From positions 1,054,001 through 1,118,000 of the forward strand of contig BSDZ01000023.1 in the NCBI GenBank assembly GCA_030268105.1: a stretch of DNA of 64,000 nucleotides, read 5' to 3'. The DNA comes from Volvox africanus. Its lineage: Eukaryota > Chlorophyta > Chlorophyceae > Chlamydomonadales > Volvocaceae. The notes below the pieces were generated by a model, which saw only the letters and a list, made by a program, of their open reading frames with translations, had not been told where the DNA came from and ran no database searches. The first letter of the stretch is position 1; the number at the start of each line of letters is the position of its first letter. Made by a program: the position numbers and the translations under genes. Below, piece by piece: positions 12,016 through 23,864 of this stretch.

Positions 12016-14069
12016 TTAAGATCCGCGATAGAGCTCGACTTTGGATTCAAAGTTGTAGACTCCGACGCTGGCCGCCGCTTTCTCACAGTAGTCACTCCAC
12101 TCGTTCTCCTTCAGGTCTACGTTGTCGTACTTGGTCCCTCCTGTGCTGACCACGCGCCAGTCTCCCTGATCGTAACCCCGAACATGCACGTACAGATAAA
12201 CAAGGTAGAGCACGCGCATGGATAGTGGTACACATGCATAGATCGCCGTTCCTGCAACATACTTGACCCTCCTAGACTGTTCATATCAACCGATGCCCCT
12301 GGTCCATCCATCCCACATCCTGGAGACCTTGACTCTTCCCCATATGGCCCATAAACCCACATAAAAATGATCGATGAGTGCTTAAAGCAGCCCCAGGTTC
12401 AGCATTTCGGGGAAGTAGCAGTATGGAGCAAAGGAGCAAAGGCACCTCGGGAGGCGGCAGGCAAGCAGCAATACCTACGGAGTTCCCCAGCCAGTCTGGG
12501 AAATGCTGGAAAGCGGGCAGGGGGGCCAGGTCCGGGACACCCCTCCCCGCAGATCCTGATGGGCGCCCCACTCCAGGAAGAATGAAAAGCGTGTGTGCCC
12601 GGCAGAGATGTGACGAAATCTCCAATTCAGGCATGAGAGGTATTGAGCTGTTGGATGGCCCCCCGTTCATTGTTTGAACCCGTCCGCACCTCAGGGTGAT
12701 ATGTTATAGGATCCAGCCCACGGCACTCAAACGCGATAATTGGCACAAATTTGCCATCATCTTCAGCTGTTAAAGGTGAGGAAAGGTTATAGGGCGAAAG
12801 CTCAGTGCTCTTAGTGTACATCCGTGTCCAGGCTTCCTCCCGGGGACTGAAACAGGGCCCCACAAGTCCTCACACAGGACCCTCACCACCTTTAGAGCAG
12901 CTGCCTCGCTTCCTTATAGCCGTCTGAACAATTACGATTAGCGATGAAAACTCAACTTCCAGAATTCAACTTCCCCACCCTGCCGCCTGGCCTCACCAGC
13001 GTATGCACGGGTGACACCCTTGACTTCTTGGACATTAACGCTTGCCTCCTTCTTACTCCCCTTTGCAAATTTCATAACCAAGTTTGCAGTGCCCTTACTG
13101 CCCGATAGCTCATGCTGCTCGGTCGAGGTAACGTAAACGCCTTTCTTCTCCTCAGATCCTGCACTTTCTTTTACCTGAATGCCGTGTGGTTCCGACAAAA
13201 CTAATCGGAGAGACGTAATGGCAATGTGCCGCCATGAATATGATAACATCAAGACACCCTTTATATGGAAAAGTGATCGAAACCTTCCAGAAACTTACGT
13301 CGAGGCAGAAGTGGGCAGTTGAAGGTATGGATAGGCTTTCGACATTCTCCAACTCTGCCCGAATGCTCAGGAGGAACACCTGCCAAAGGCAGCAACAAGT
13401 GTCCGACCTAAATAAGATGTAAATGACAAATTAAAAAGGGACAATTGCTCGTCACTTGCCGGCATGTTTGCGACCTGGAGGAACTGGACCACTGCGTCGC
13501 TTGGCCTAGGGAAATGTAATGCGCGCCTAGGTGCCTGATTCGACTCGCAACCTTTTCTCCAAGTCAATCAAGAAGAAAGTACCCGACAAATTAACGGTGA
13601 CAACTGCCTGGGAGGTCTCACGGATAGCGGTCTCACGGGAAGTGTCGTACGTCGACAAAGGACGTACAATCAGGACAACGGCGCCAACTAAAGATAATAC
13701 CAGTGCCAGATCTGCTTGCAAAAACTACTATGACTGAAATCAACTGATGCCGGCATGACAAAGGCGACCCGTGGGGCTGTGGGACAGCTACTGACTTTTG
13801 CCGCTTCCGAAGGGGAGTGAAAGCTCAACCAGACCCACTTGCCCGTCCATGCTAGACAGCATGGATCTTGATGTGCTGCTAACTTGACCTTTGGGACACG
13901 TTTGTCGCACTGAAACTAAAGGCATAATTTTCTCCATTGCGGCTTCATAGTATCCACCAGGGGTATGACTCGATGCGTTCCGCGAGCCCGTGGAAGGATC
14001 ATAGTCTTGGCTAGATGTGAGCTGCTTCTGTACTTTGCGCTTCCAAGAATTACCAAAAAGAAGCTTCAT
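12016..14069 (-). CDS. DUF866/CZIB-like protein without the CxxC zinc site
   Basis: Six minus-strand exons join in phase: 14069-13796, 13711-13545, 13379-13299, 13174-12997, 12766-12690 and 12165-12016 (stop). The last four carry a DUF866 (UPF0587, CXXC-motif-containing zinc-binding protein) domain. Landmarks in order are IRAELENVESL, SGSKGTANLVMKF, FVPIIAFECRGLDPITY, YDNVDLKENEWSDYCEKA and SVGVYNFE. In typical members two CxxC pairs bind zinc; here the aligned places read VKESAG and KFAKGS, so all four cysteines are gone. The first two exons add about 147 residues, including a hydrophobic helix (LALVLSLVGAVVLIV) followed by SRETAIRETSQ. This extension is not part of the usual roughly 160-aa family protein; the splice phases support it but it could belong to another transcript. 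The gene is convergent with the BASS4-like gene and divergent from M11-1. Domain call good; first two exons about 0.5. Confidence 0.8.
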
Positions 14070-15450
14070 GGTTCGTCGATTCAGGCTTCGATAAACATAC
14101 GTTCAGTGTAACACCCGTCAATATCCTTTCAGTTCACACCTCCTGTCGTAACCCAGTGAAGTCTTAATTTATTTAAAGTTCATTAAGTCACTAAAACTAG
14201 CTTCACAACTTTTTCGGGTCGCGTAAGATGTAACGAGCGGTAACTCTATATTGGTCGGATCGGCGCATAAAGGAAACTGCAGGAAACGTTCGCCCTAGCG
14301 TAGCTTGGTAACCTCGTACCATACCAATCATCGTGAGCAGACTGAGGAGTATCAACCACTTTCGAAAACTGATGAGCATTATTTTTTGTTAGTGGTTAGA
14401 TGTCTGCGCGTTGGAAGGTCAAAATGATGAGGACGCGATTATTAAACAAGATAGCTGTTGAGGGGTGTTGCAAACTTGCATCTGGGCGGCTATATGATAT
14501 CACGTACCGGTCCAATTGATTTATAATAACAACCCGCCTTCTTGTGGATGCACCTGTATCTATTTTATCCGACTTGCAGACTTGGGGCAAAAAGGCCGAA
14601 CAGGCAAACACGCGCGACGATTTCGTATACCAGAACGTTCTTTTCGCATCATTCCACATCAGTGAATTTTCCTGATTTTAAGGTTAAAAGTCCTAGGTCT
14701 TCCTGGACGGAAGGCTTGGGTAATTTACATATCGGATTGCATCGTGGGTTAGCTAGGCCATGCATCCGTGCACGACGCCAAAAAGGTTCACGACGCATAA
14801 CTGATTGTAATCAGACGTGGAGTTTATTGTCAAGAACTTGAATTAAAGTACTTTTGGCAAAAGGTGATGGCTTTGGGTGGATTATTACTTGGGCCTTTTA
14901 GGACAAGTTCCGGATCTATACACTTGCCAGAATCTTATACGGTCATGCAAGCATAGTGCTTACAGTAGATACCAGGCTAAAGTTATTCTTTTGAAACTTC
15001 AGGTCATTTAATGGAGGTGGTCGAACTTGTCTTCGGCGTCCCGTGATCGGCCGTGCACTTTTGGCGAATATCCAAACATGATGATATCACATCATTCACA
15101 AATATGATAAAGAGTTATTTGTTGTCGCAAAGACATTGTCTCTGGATGGCACTGTATGCTATGACTGTTTGATGACAGAGTTAAGGTATGCAGCTTGGAT
15201 GTCTAGGTAGCACTTACTTACGAAGGTTTTGTCCCAGGCAAGAAGTTTTAGTGGCTTATGTAGGTTAACATGGTTTGGGTCAAGTGATCAGAGCCACTGA
15301 AGGATAGAGTCTGCTTTGAACGGCGGCCAGACTACCCAAACCATACAACCCTTAATATTATTTGCAGAAATTCGACCTTAAAACCTTATAATATCTTGAG
15401 CTGAGTGGAGAGCTGGGGAGATCCGCGAACACTGAATTTGTGGCGGTCTG
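14070..15450. promoter_or_regulatory. divergent promoter region, DUF866-like / M11-1
   Basis: Start codons at 14069 (-) and 15451 (+) face away from each other across 1.4 kb, so both 5' flanks must lie here. No clear TATA box or repeat could be singled out. The sequence is AT-richer than the flanking exons and has no credible exon; the open frame at 14542-14841 is unsupported. Confidence 0.4.
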
Positions 15451-18400
15451 ATGATGCCCTTTTTCAAGTCCCAGCGTTTCTTTAATTACACCGTGCTATA
15501 TCTGGTGCTCTACCTGTTAATGAGGTCGCAAAGGAGCGTTTTGGCCCAGGTTGTCGACGGAAAGCAGCCGGGTGCCGCATCTGGTAGGCCTTCTGTTTAA
15601 CGTTTCCCCCAAATGCTGACAACAACACGCTTCTTGCCCAGAGAATAAATACCCGACAATAAGTTGTATCTTCGTTTTTATAGGTTCTTTAATGATCCTT
15701 ATGTCATCCCTTCCTGGCGGAGACGCGGCGCAGTACTACCTTACGACGGACAATGGCAGCATGTACAGACTCAATTTCTGCGCCGACATCCGGGTAGATC
15801 ACATTCCCCCCAGCTCCCAAGTCACCGTCTACTACAGCAATATCACCAGCGGCGTGATGTATTCCTGCCAGCCACCGCAGCAGGAGCAGGCCCGGCGGGC
15901 CCTGTTCGGCAATACCATCGACGCGCCGACTAAGCCCACATTCCTGGTGTACATTGTGACCATGTGCGGGTACAACAAGCCTGCGTCTGCCACACAGGAA
16001 GTGAGTGTGCGTGCTGCTCGGACGGGGTTGGTTTCTTACCGCGGCTGGTTGCCAGCACGCTACGCAGCGCAGAGGCCTGAGGGGAGCGGTACCATCTTAC
16101 TGTTACGCACCCACGGGTTGTAACTTAGGAGTCGGGATGAGGGGAGAGATAGCTGGGAAGCCGCGCCATAGCGGCCTTGTCCTCGTAGACTAATCCTGGT
16201 TTCGGAGCAGTTCTCCAGCCGAAACCACTTGCCTAACTCGTTCCGGAATTAGACCATATTTCCACGCGCCATGCAAGTGTGATATCCGTCTGCTTCGGAG
16301 CTGCATAATGATGCGTTGATGCGGCCTGAACTTAGGCGCGGCCTATACTTACGTACCATCTTTGCCAGATGGCACAGCTTTAGACTCTGTCAGGGATTAT
16401 AGCCTAGAGGGTGAGCGGACAGGCCGCTCCTCCAAACGGCCAGCCTCCGTTTGTTTTTGCATGGGTCCCATAAATACCCCTGGCGCTTCACGGCTGCGGC
16501 AAGTTATGCAAGGGAGAGGGGGGGCCGTGCCCAGCGCGGCTTGGCCGTGGCCTGTACTAGTCTGCCGTAGAGGTGATTGAATTCAGTCTGGTGCTCGGTG
16601 TGAATAGTATATGTTCGCAGGGAGGGAGGGGGCTGGGGACCGTGGCATAGTCACGCGCGCGGAAGTGGGGATGCGGGGAAGGGAAGGCAGATACTTACCA
16701 GTGGAGTATAAGTTAGGAGCATAGATGCACGAGACAACCGTACGGTCGCGTATACGTGCGCTCCGGAACCAAACTATACTCCAGCGTGTATGCACTCGTG
16801 TTTCGGAGGACTAAAAGGATCATCCCGACCCATAACCTCCCATCAGCCATGCCCCGCGCCCGCCGACCCCAAAGCTTCATGACCCGTGCATGCCCGTCCG
16901 CGCCCGTCCTGTATAAGCAGGCAGTGTACGACCTTTTCTTTGGTACTGGCACCCGTACAGTGGCGGGCTATTACGACACATGCTCCTACCGGCAGGCGGC
17001 AGTTTCGGGGCTGAAGATTCTGGGTCCAATTACCATCCCCTGTCGTGGCACCCTGGAACTATCTTTTACCTTCCCGTCGGGAAACAGCTTCGACTCGGGA
17101 TCCTGCCGGAATGATAACATGTTGAAGTGGCAGTATTACCTTGATGGGTTGGCGCAAGATAAATACGGCATCACTGCTACTGACTACCACCATAAGGTCA
17201 TGCTGTTCCCCCAGTCCTACCTGTCAGATAGCGATCATGAAGGTAACCGAAAAACCTGGTGTATCAATCCGTAGCACTCCGTAGCACTCTTTACCAGCGT
17301 GTTTATCGTAAAATGGTGGTGGTGCGGTATGTATAGGGTGCGCTCTACACCCAGTCAATCTGACACATATAGCTTTCGTAATTTAATGAAGAAGAAGGAA
17401 AAGTGAGCAAAAGTGTTTTACCGAAAAGCGAAAAAGGCTGAGGGTCGGGTCGGGTTGGATCGAGTTGGGTCACATGTGTAAGACATTCAAGCTGCAGGGT
17501 GGGCGCGAGGCTTGCTACTGCAGGTGCCTCTAAGTTTGGGTAATTAGTTCTTGAGAGCCAGTCACAACAACCGGCAAGTTCTACTTCCTTGCAGCCCTAC
17601 CCAGTCATACCCATGCGGTCATTCTCGTCTCCATCGCACTGGCTTCATCACCCCCGTTGCAAATATCGCCTGACCTACATGTTTACATATTTTTGTATTA
17701 TTTGCTTGCACGTTATCCACACCTTGCTATAAACCTCTCTCAGAGTCTTCTTTATCAATGGCTTAATTCAGTGGCCGCCTTTTGTCAATTCCTTCCCTCA
17801 AATTTGCATTCCGCTCCCATTTCCCATTCTCCTGTTCACCGCTTCACCAATCGTCTTCATCGTCGTTTTCCCACTTGGGGTAGGTTGCAATGGAATATCT
17901 GGATCAGCATCTGTTGGGCCTTGGCTGCGGAATTTGAGCCCAGTGAACAATTGGGGCACCGGGCTTATCTGGTGGTCCGGAGATAGCTTTGGAAACATTG
18001 AAATCCTGTTCCACGAGGTTGGGCACACGATGGGTATGGCCCACGCCGATATCCCTGGTGGATGTGATTTGTACGACCAGTGCGATCACACGTGTCCCAT
18101 GGGCGCCACTGGCGGTCAGGGCATCCGCTGCCTCAACGCACCGCACCTATGGCAGCTGGGTTGGGGCCAGCCCTTCCGACAGCTAACAGACACTGACCTG
18201 CCTATCGGCACCAAGCAGGTCCTCACCATACCGCCACAGCTGACCACTTCCAAAAACTATGTCATGGTCGACCTGAACACCATGCCGGGGAGCATGAAGC
18301 TCTACGTGGCGGCGAGGATCAATACACAGCCGTACGAACTGCCGTACGTTTGGAGTCAGAACGGGCAGCCGTTTGTTGTTGTGCATTCCTATAACGGCAC

Positions 18401-19718
18401 AGCCGGCTTCTCTTACTTACGGACGATTCTGTTGGCAGATGTGCCACTGGGTGAGGACTTTGTTCATTCCTCGAGTGGCTTGGTCATCAACTTTGTAGAC
18501 TGGGACAGCCGGAAGGGCGCCTCGGCAACGTTCTGCCAGCGGGCTGCGGCAACGGAACAGAAATGCGGTGACGGCATCGACGACGACTGCGACAATTTGC
18601 CGGACGAACAAGACCCGGACTGCGTGGGCAGGATGGCAGACGCGACGCCAGATGGTATATTTTCAGAAGTGCCGATCTCCGCAGTCATGAAACGGCCATC
18701 ACCGCCACCAACGGGTGCTGTTCAACGTTTACGGCCTCCACCGCCTCCAGCAGCGCCGCCGCCACCTCGTCCGTCGCCACCGCCGCTACCCTCGCCGAGG
18801 AGACCACCGCCCAGCCCGCCGCCCCCGAGTCCACCCCCGCCGCGGTCGCCGCCACCGAGGCCACCACCCCGACCGCCACCACGCAATCCGCCACCCCCCG
18901 CCAACCCACCACCGCCTGACCTCCCACCGCCCGACATCCCGCTGCTGCCCAATCTTCCCCCTCCCAGCCCACCGCCACCTAGGCCACCGCCACCTAGCCC
19001 ACCGCCGCCTAGCCCACCGCCGCCTAGCCCACCACCGCCAAGCCCGCCACCACCAAGCCCGCCACCACCCAGTCCACCCCCGCCACCCCCCAGGTCGCCG
19101 CCACCCCGCCCACCGCCTCCATCAGCCCGCCCGCCACCTCCAAGTCCACCCCCTCCAAGTCCACCCCCTCCCAGCCCGCCACCTCCCAGCCCCCCACCTC
19201 CCGGACCACCTCCGCCCAGCCCGCCGCCTCCAAACCCGCCACCACCGCGCCCACCATCCCAATACATCAGGCAGCCGCCGCCACCCCCACCACCCGGAAC
19301 AAAGTCCAGGCCAGCACCACCCGAACCTTCACCTCCCCCATCCCCCAGGTTCCGTCCGCCCCCGCCCAGTCCTCCGCCCCCACCTTCCAGTAGCGCGGCT
19401 CCACCGCCACGACCCCGTGTGTTCAGCCCGCCTCCGCCGCCCCCACCTTCACCTCCGCCGCCCTGGACCTTCACTCCGCGACCCCCGCGACCCCCGCCGA
19501 AAGACGGCTTCGGTTGGGGCATTATCTTACCCAACTTCATTCCAAAGGCAGCAAAGAGCACAATAGCGCTAGAAGATCCGCCGCCCCCGCCCCCGCCGCC
19601 GCCGCCGCCACCACCGCCGCAGCCGTTACCGCCCCTGTCACCTTTATCGCGCTTTAAATCTCCCCGGCGACCTGCGTTGACCCCACCTTCAAAGCCACGG
19701 GGACCGCCGACGCCGTGA
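15451..19718 (+). CDS. M11-1: gametolysin/VMP-type metalloprotease with Pro-rich tail
   Basis: Four exons: 15451-15583, 15684-16000, 16921-17242 and 17884-19718, giving 868 aa. Residues 1 to about 33 form a signal peptide or anchor (hydrophobic VLYLVLYLL, then LAQV). Exon 2 has the family blocks MYRLNFC, GVMYSCQPP and FLVYIVTMCGY. Exon 3 has [16 protein letters not shown] and NMLKWQYYL. The catalytic stretch holds an intact HExxHxxGxxH zinc site (His301, Glu302, His305, His311), followed by CDLYDQCDHTCPMG. After a beta-rich domain comes CGDGIDDDCD...DPDC (from Cys485), which resembles MopE-type metal-binding repeats. The tail of about 340 residues is made of SPPPP-type blocks, expected to be hydroxylated and glycosylated. 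The product should be secreted to the extracellular matrix. The zinc-site and tail exons, split by an intron in the other three copies, are fused here. TGTAA at 20037 is a candidate poly(A) signal. Confidence 0.93.
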
Positions 19719-20394
19719 CGTCCAGCTCCACCCGCACCGCCGACGCCGTCGCCCATCCTCCCCATATCTGCCAATACCGTTGTCAATCTCCCCCCTGAAC
19801 GCCTTATTTGCAGCTTTCAAAGATCTTCACGGTTCCTAAATGTCCGTCCCTGGAGTTAATAACGGATCGGTCGGATCAAGATCTGAGTCAACCCCAAAGC
19901 GATTCTAGAACACCGGAACCCGAAAAGTGAAACACTGGATGCCGCTGTCTCACTGCGCAGCCCTCTCAGCACTGGCGTGGCGCCGGTGCTATGGCAGTAA
20001 AGGGCTATGGCGGCTGGCCGGTTGTGCCGTTTGGCGTGTAACCTCGTGCTGGGGCGGGGGTTAATACCTTCCTTTCCGAGAAGTTACGGTTGCTTTTGGC
20101 AAACAAAGAAATGAGTAAGTAGCATCCGGATGGCGGATGGTGGATCTAATCTGGATCCGGATCCGGATCCTAGTGGAAACGTGTCATCCACTAAATCATA
20201 TACAAGTTTAGTAATCGAATGGAAGAGAGCGAAGAGTGCACTTGTTCTATATTATTTCTCTTTCAGTTGTGCCGTCAACATGATTCGAAGGACAGCCGCT
20301 ATCGCTACTGCTGCTGCTTTCTTGGTACTAATGCTGCTATTGTCGCGACTGCTGGAAATGCTGTCTGGACGAGCAATCTTATGGTGAATGTGAT

Positions 20395-20496
20395 GGTGGT
20401 GATGATGATGATGGTGGTGATGGTGGTGGTGATGATGATGATGATGATGATGGTGGTGGTGATGATGATGATGATGGTGGTGGTGATGATGATGAT
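20395..20496. repeat. GAT/GGT trinucleotide microsatellite
   Basis: A 100-base run of interleaved GATGAT and GGTGGT units. It produces poly-His, poly-Met/Val and Ser/Pro frames that are not genes. Confidence 0.95.
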
Positions 20497-21740
20497 TTGC
20501 CTGCTGAGCGGCAAGGGGGATGGAGCGGGCGAGAGCAGGAAGGGGAAGAAGCGAGCAACGTGGCATGCATGCATACTTGTTTTGTGTGGCATGTCTGATT
20601 TGCGTGCGTGCATAGGGTATCTCTCTAAAATGCGTAGGCGCATCTCTCTAAAACCTGTTAGCAGTTGCGCTGTCAGAATTTCGCGAGCTAAGCACATATT
20701 TGCGAACGAGTGTTACGTAGTGTCGTTGTTGGTTGATGAGGCCTGAAGTAACTGTTGTACAAGGGTCGCCTGGCCGCACATGAACGGCTGTAAATTGAAA
20801 GGCTGTACAATGGCCGCCGGAAAACAGGAGGTTACTCTTTTGGGCCCAGACAACATGGATGTACTGAGTGGAGGGGGGTTGTTCTTGGCAGTTGGCGGTT
20901 TGCGGTTTTGAGTGACAATCACGTGCCGTCTGAGGGCAGTCGTGGGAAGCTGAGAAGCTCATCAGAGGAACTAAGTGCCGTATTTCTCTGTCCCGGATGC
21001 TGGGCATCAACTGCAAGATCGTTCGAAAGTGCGGAACGGGCAGGAAGGATAGAACACGCGGCATATTGCAGTGCACCGGCGCCACGGCAGTGCTGAGAGG
21101 GCTGCGCGGTCGCCGCTCAGAGTGTGTGGGCCGGACGCAAGCCAATCTGTCCAACGAACAGGCTTTTCTGCCAATTTGCGGTGAATGGAAATGAGCGAGG
21201 GGTGATGCGTTACAAATTGTGGTAGCCACATAATCTTGTCATTGTTAGGATTTAGTATTGTCATTTGGACTTTCCCTGGCGTCACGGTATCTGAGCTGCC
21301 AGCCAAGATGTCCTTATTAGTGGATACCGTTTAGAGCAAGGCGCCCAGACGCGTGGGATGACCTCAATACGTTGATTTATAGATGTTTGTTAGATACTTA
21401 CAGACTTGCATCATTAGACGGGTGTTTGCAATGCTGGTGAAATGTGTGCACGCCGCAAGCTCGCGCCAAGAGTTGCATTGGGTAGTTGACATGCTGGTTG
21501 TGGCGGTTGGTATGGTAGGTGTTTGGGCGGTTGAACTGGGTTTTTGTGGCGTCTATCGGGCAAAAGGCAGGGCGTGCTTCATTGGAGGTGTATGTTCTTT
21601 ATTGCATGGTGAAGCAAGGCCAGATCTCTGGTGGCAGGATGTGACTGGTTTAGGTTCAACTGTCGTGTCTCGGGGCATATTGCGCAAGACATACTGACCT
21701 GCTATTGACGGTGTACAGATGGACGACGAGATTACTAACA

Positions 21741-21768
21741 GCACAGCACAGCACAGCACAGCACAGCA
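21741..21768. repeat. (CACAG)n microsatellite
   Basis: Five to six tandem CACAG units in intergenic DNA. Confidence 0.95.
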
Positions 21769-21934
21769 GTGATGTTTGTGATGCCTTGTTACGGTCAGGT
21801 GGTGGGTAGGCAGCTTTATATCTAGGCACGTATGCAGGCAGGTAAGAGACCAGGTGGATGCGAGGATTTCTGTCTGTCTGTGCATATGGTCTGTGCGTAC
21901 GGGTGCAAGCACCCCTGGGTTGCCTTCTGGGTTG

Positions 21935-22007
21935 CTGGCTAGTTGGCTGGCTGGCTAGTTGGTTGGCTGGCTAGTTGGCTGGCTGGCTAGTTGGCTGGTT
22001 GGCTAGT
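21935..22007. repeat. GGCTGGCTAGTT tandem repeat
   Basis: Irregular tandem units built from GGCT and AGTT tetramers (GGCTGGCTAGTTGGCT type), about six rounds. Intergenic. Confidence 0.9.
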
Positions 22008-23634
22008 CCTCAATTTTGCTTCGTTTTTTGTCCTCAGCAGTGCCTCTGCCCGGGTGTATGTGTGATGTTGATCGTTTGCCGCTGGCTTGCGAGTCCTAAT
22101 CTACGGCAAATGGGGGTTGTCCGAACGTCCTTAGGTTCCACGTGGGATCTTGTTCGCGTCCATTTCAAAGTCGGCGCAGCAGCTCATTTTGGTAATCCTT
22201 TGCTTGCGCCATTAGGGCTGTCGACTGTCTGCATATATAGGTACTCGGTGACATACATTAAGTTTCTGAACACAAGAGTCTCAATCATCTCCCGGGATCG
22301 GCGCGCAGGTACTATTTTTATTATGATTATTATTACAGCCGACTGCTTAGAAGAGGCCGGATGATGTTTGGATTTTGTCAGGCATCGAGGACCAGGCACC
22401 ATCCGTCTCGTGACAACATCGTGTGCCTAGTGGTACGATTGTACGATTGAGTGCGGTTTCTACTATCCCGTTCTCTACTTGCTATTTGCTGCTTATGTTT
22501 CCGGGGTTTGCAACGTTTACAACGCACGCAAGCATACCAGCTGGATGGCCTTAAACCTTGCGTGATTTGACTATACATACGTTGCGGTGTTATCAGGGCA
22601 TGGGACATGCTCCTCTACCTTATTACAAACGTCAGGATGTGCTGCACACATGCATGCCTCATAGGAGGGCAGACAGGCGAGCAGCAGGCTGGTCCCCAAC
22701 GATTTGTGCAGGTTTACCCGAACCCGCCATGGAGGGTAATGAGTGTGACATCAATACAGTCTGCGGTTGTCCCGTTCATACGATTGCAACCGGATCCTGG
22801 GCTTCGGAGGAGACAGGTATTCAGTTATATGCACTGTTTGCATGCCGCGTTGTAGCAGTGCCCATGGCCCATGCACTGCGTCGCGTTAGCCTGCCATGCA
22901 AGGCGGACTTAAGAAATTGGCTGGCTTGCCGGGAAGGAAGGAGGGGGGGGGAAATCACGAATTTTGGATCCCCGTGCGTGTTACGTGCCTCCTGTTGACA
23001 GTGTCCATCCTTCAACATTTTGTCACTGTCACGAGTTGTCGACTGGGCTGTTGATGCCCAACATACAAGGGTGGCTTGGCTTATACGGGTATGGATTGGC
23101 CCATGGAATGGTGTATTTATGCGCCAGCGCCCGTTATTCACAAATAGATAGTTACTCGGGGAACGAAGATGCACCGGGGTTGAAATGCAGGAGGGGGTTA
23201 TGATAAACGATGTAGGTGCAGCTGCATATGCTTTGGCATTTGTCTGCTAGGAGATATGGGCCAGTGTCTATTTTAAGTGTGGCCAATGTGGTATAGATAA
23301 GGCAGCAATGCCCGCGTCTCATCCATTTCCGTCTGTTGGTTTGGTGCATCACGTTCGGTCCGTGTGGATTGAACATTTCGGGGATTGTGTGTGTATATGT
23401 ATATGTGTATGTGTATGTGTGTGATGAAAGAACTGTAATCGTTCTTATGTTAGACCGTAGCACAGAAAGCTGCTGCTACTGCCCCGATGATTGTGAGGCC
23501 TACAGCTGAGGCATCCCCAGCTCCTTGGCTTCCTGCTGCCCTAGCCACTAGATCCAGGCCTTCCTGCTGCCCTGAGTTCTTCTCTCGTCCAGTCTCTTCT
23601 CTAATGGATTAAGCCCCTAATGACCTTTAATTAG

Positions 23635-23864
23635 GAATTGTCTCTCATCGAACCATCAACCGTAAACCCAAAAATCCTGCACACCATGGTGCACGATTTT
23701 AACATCAAGCTGGTGCAGACAGTGCATGCTAAGATAGAGGCGTTGGCTGAGAACGTTACAAAAGCCAAGCCCCTCACCCACCATCACCAACAGGAGCAGC
23801 TGACGCCGGGGGCTGGCCAGCTGGGGGCGCCCGTGGCACTGATATACACTGGCTGGTTTCACAG
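23635..23864 (+). other. orphan exon-like open stretch, function unknown
   Basis: A 76-codon open stretch is bounded by a plausible acceptor (TTAATTAG|GA) and donor (CACAG|GTAGGA). It reads as a mixed-composition peptide including TMVHDFNIKLVQTVHAKIEA, likely helical. No partner exon could be found on either side and no family was recognised. It may be a scrap of a transposon ORF or an exon of an unseen gene. Confidence 0.25.

Larger units (their letters stand above)
19719..23634. other. intergenic space after M11-1
   Basis: It holds the M11-1 3' UTR (candidate TGTAA at 20037-20041) and several simple repeats, but no frame with domain or splice support. The GATCCG direct repeats near 20150-20170 are short. 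Frames at 20130-20746, 21383-21697 and 22558-22998 are judged chance or repeat-driven. Confidence 0.5.

Noticed and set aside
18715..19566. 283-codon His/Arg/Pro frame on plus inside M11-1
   Set aside because: Frame-shifted shadow of the Pro-rich tail; the main frame continues from the M11 domain without a break.
18722..19786. 354-codon Gly-rich frame on the minus strand
   Set aside because: It is the exact antisense of the M11-1 Pro-rich tail, where CCN codons force GGN on the other strand. No start context, introns or domain.
20252..20566. Poly-His and Ser/Pro frames on minus
   Set aside because: Products of the GAT/GGT microsatellite only.
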